Shown here: one piece after another, positions 51,366-53,142 of the stretch | Numbering within the stretch: the first letter of the stretch is position 1 | Layout of the letters: the number at the start of each line of letters is the position of its first letter | Source: Corynebacterium glyciniphilum AJ 3170 | GTDB taxonomy: Bacteria > Actinomycetota > Actinomycetes > Mycobacteriales > Mycobacteriaceae | Direction of reading: 5' to 3' | Assembly (NCBI RefSeq): GCF_007673095.1 | Contig: NZ_VDYZ01000018.1 | Span: forward strand, 1-53,142 | Length of the DNA stretch: 53,142 bases | The notes under the pieces: model-generated | Database searches by the model: none | Seen by the model: the letters and a program-made list of their open reading frames with translations, nothing else | Told to the model about the DNA's origin: nothing | Position numbers and translations under genes: made by a program

Positions 51366-52693
51366 TTGAGGAATCCTTCGTAGTTGGCTTGCATGAGCTG
51401 GGACTCGATCTGCTTGACCGTGGTCAGAGCGACCGAGACCATAATCAGGATAGCGGTACCACCGAACGCGCCCAGACTTGAGGCCGCGCCGTCAGAGGCG
51501 AGTCCCATCGTAATCGCCATGTTCGGGAGAACGGCGATAACGGCGAGATACACCGAGCCGACGAGCAGCAGCCGGGTCATGACGTACCAGAGGTACTCGG
51601 AGGTCGGTCGACCCGGACGGATGCCCGGGATGAACCCACCGTACTTCTTCATGTTGTCGGCCTGGTCGTTCGGGTCGTACTGGATCGACACGTAGAAGTA
51701 CGAGAAGAAGATGATCAGCAACGCGAAGATCAGGATGTAGGGCCAGCTCGACGGGTTCGAGAGCATCGTCATCACGTTGCGGTTCCACCAGTTGTCCTCC
51801 TGCCCGGCGTCACCGGACTGGATGATCTGGGTGATGAGGATCGGAACCGTGAGGATCGAGGACGCGAAGATCACCGGAATCACTCCGGCCTGGTTGACCT
51901 TGAGCGGCAGGTAGGTCGAGGTCTCACCGTACTGGCGACGTCCCACCATACGCTTGGCGTACTGCACCGGGATCCTGCGCTGCCCCTGCTCGATGAAGAT
52001 CACGGCGATCACCAGCAGCAGCACAGCGACGATGACGCCGGCGAAGACGAATCCACCGGAGCTACGCAGGATCTGCATCCCCTGGGCGGGGAGCTGTGTG
52101 GCGATACCGGCGAAGATCAGCAGCGACATACCGTTGCCGACGCCCCGGTCCGTGATCAGCTCACCGAACCACATCACCAGCACCGCACCGGCGGTCATGA
52201 TGGTGACCATGGTGACCAGACCGAAGATGCCGACGTCCTCGTGCAGTACGCGGACATTCGCCCCCAGCAGCTGCTGCCGGTCGGCGAGAGCGACGATGCC
52301 GGCGGACTGCAGCAGAGCCAGGGCGACCGTCAGGTACCTGGTGTACTCCGTCATCTTCGCCTGGCCGGACTGCCCCTCCTTCTTCAACTGCTCGAAACGG
52401 GGGATCACCACGGTCAGCAGCTGGACGATGATCGACGCTGTGATGTACGGCATGATGCCGATCGCGAATACCGACAGCTGGAGTAAGGCGCCACCGGAGA
52501 ACAGGTTGATCAGCGTGTACATGCTGTTCGAGCCGTCCTCGGTCAGCGAACGGACCTGCGAGGTGACTTCCGCGTAGTCGACACCGGGGGTCGGGATCTG
52601 TGCTCCGATCCGGTAGAGGATGATCATCGCAAGAGTGAAGAATATCTTCTTGCGCAGATCAGCATCCCGGAACGCCGAGAGCAAGGCGGTCAC
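51362..52693 (-). CDS. secY: Preprotein translocase SecY
   Basis: This 443-aa protein is SecY, the channel subunit of the Sec translocon. It has ten transmembrane helices, the plug-region [10 protein letters not shown], and [39 protein letters not shown] and the C-terminal cytoplasmic loop [17 protein letters not shown] are also typical. It is the first gene visible of the secY-adk-map-infA unit; rplO is not directly upstream. Confidence 0.99.
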   Translation of the reverse strand: MTALLSAFRDADLRKKIFFTLAMIILYRIGAQIPTPGVDYAEVTSQVRSLTEDGSNSMYTLINLFSGGALLQLSVFAIGIMPYITASIIVQLLTVVIPRFEQLKKEGQSGQAKMTEYTRYLTVALALLQSAGIVALADRQQLLGANVRVLHEDVGIFGLVTMVTIMTAGAVLVMWFGELITDRGVGNGMSLLIFAGIATQLPAQGMQILRSSGGFVFAGVIVAVLLLVIAVIFIEQGQRRIPVQYAKRMVGRRQYGETSTYLPLKVNQAGVIPVIFASSILTVPILITQIIQSGDAGQEDNWWNRNVMTMLSNPSSWPYILIFALLIIFFSYFYVSIQYDPNDQADNMKKYGGFIPGIRPGRPTSEYLWYVMTRLLLVGSVYLAVIAVLPNMAITMGLASDGAASSLGAFGGTAILIMVSVALTTVKQIESQLMQANYEGFLK

Positions 52694-53142
52694 GTTTGCC
52701 TCCTGGCTCGGCAGTCACTGTCGGGAGTACCACTCCCGGGGCGGGCCGCCGAAGGTTTCTACTTGGGGTAAGTGTTCGGTCACTGAATCCCCTGCCGGTG
52801 GCGCCCGGTGTCAGAGGGGCGCAGCCTGCGGGGGACAGACAACTGCACAAGAATAGCAGGGGTCGCATGGAAGGTTACACTTCCGTGACCAACTACGCGG
52901 ACTCGGAACCGGTCACAGGATGTCACCGGCGATCGTGGGCCGAGCGGGCGGGCCAGCACAGGGGCGCCACATCACCGGCACCGGCGTCCGCGCACGCAGC
53001 GTGGACGTGGCAGAGCAGTGGCAGAGCAACTGGCACGACGGCAGAGCTGACGGTCGTTTCCGGTAGCCGAAACGACCCGTACCTCTGATGCTCCTATAGT
53101 TTGTCAAGCTGCTGCCTCAGTCACCTCAGCCAGATAAGCCCG
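52694..53142. other. Upstream region of secY, no convincing gene
   Basis: About 450 bp without a gene I can support. A GGTCGTTT/AAACGACC stem (53052-53077, with an inner CGG/CCG) is present near the right edge and could be a terminator for an upstream gene. A secY promoter is expected here but not identified. A small rightward reading frame at 52867-53088 has no coding features. Confidence 0.45.

Noticed and set aside
52867..53088. Rightward frame upstream of secY
   Set aside because: No recognisable domain or ribosome binding site.
1..53142. tRNA or rRNA genes
   Set aside because: No cloverleaf-like or rRNA-like segment was recognised.

Overview
The window looks like a chromosomal segment of a high-GC Corynebacterium or close relative. 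The evidence is an actinobacterial alpha/spc-type ribosomal order (secY-adk-map-infA-rpsM-rpsK-rpsD-rpoA-rplQ-truA), an ESX-4 type VII secretion locus beside truA, a mycothiol-type ArsC with a three-cysteine corynebacterial ArsR, and several likely leaderless starts.

Layout. (1) About 1-6.8 kb holds two TetR-controlled oxidoreductase clusters (SDR/SnoaL/PfpI and GlcG-HbpS/SDR), each with a palindromic operator in the divergent promoter. Between them a LysR gene, a sugar O-acetyltransferase and a decayed IS5-family transposase lie between two matching inverted ends that abut CTAG. (2) 7.0-11.5 kb is a recombination module: a serine recombinase, a 14-bp inverted repeat flanking an AT-rich segment, and an overlapping operon of tyrosine recombinase, XRE protein, zinc-ribbon recombinase-like protein and a SRAP/YedK-like protein with no Cys2. 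(3) 11.5-18.4 kb is an arsenic cluster: arsC-acr3 diverging from arsR1-arsO, then arsR2-arsP, a 54-aa Cys-Cys peptide, and a SulP transporter with a divergent MerR regulator. (4) 18.7-36.4 kb is the core of a mobile element: small accessory genes, ArdA antirestriction, an XRE regulator, four exported or membrane-anchored proteins, a MobV relaxase, about 1.6 kb of non-coding DNA full of inverted repeats and iterons, an HUH-SF3 replication initiator, a helix-turn-helix (excisionase-like) protein, two candidate short RNAs and a 1429-aa TrbL/VirB6-like membrane protein. No VirB4 or VirD4 gene is visible. (5) 36.7-41.6 kb is the ESX-4 locus (eccD, mycP, eccB and an unassigned gene). Its eccC survives only as a 5' fragment that ends in foreign DNA, so the accessory DNA to the left interrupts eccC and its other end lies outside the window. 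(6) 41.7-53.1 kb is core genome: a BASS/arsenite-type transporter, mgtE, truA, a DUF998 protein, rplQ-rpoA-rpsD-rpsK-rpsM, infA, map, adk and secY.

How it fits together. Rep, the iterons, the MobV relaxase and the structured DNA between them form a replication and mobilisation unit. ArdA, lipoproteins and arsenic resistance are typical cargo, and the recombinases give several possible routes of movement. The most unusual signals are the non-coding block 26.75-28.36 kb (nested inverted repeats, an iteron array and GGCC-TTAC-GGCC hairpins), the paired promoter/short-RNA/terminator modules near rep, the Cys-less SRAP linked to a recombinase operon, and the interrupted ESX-4 ATPase gene. All calls come from reading the sequence; no database search was run.
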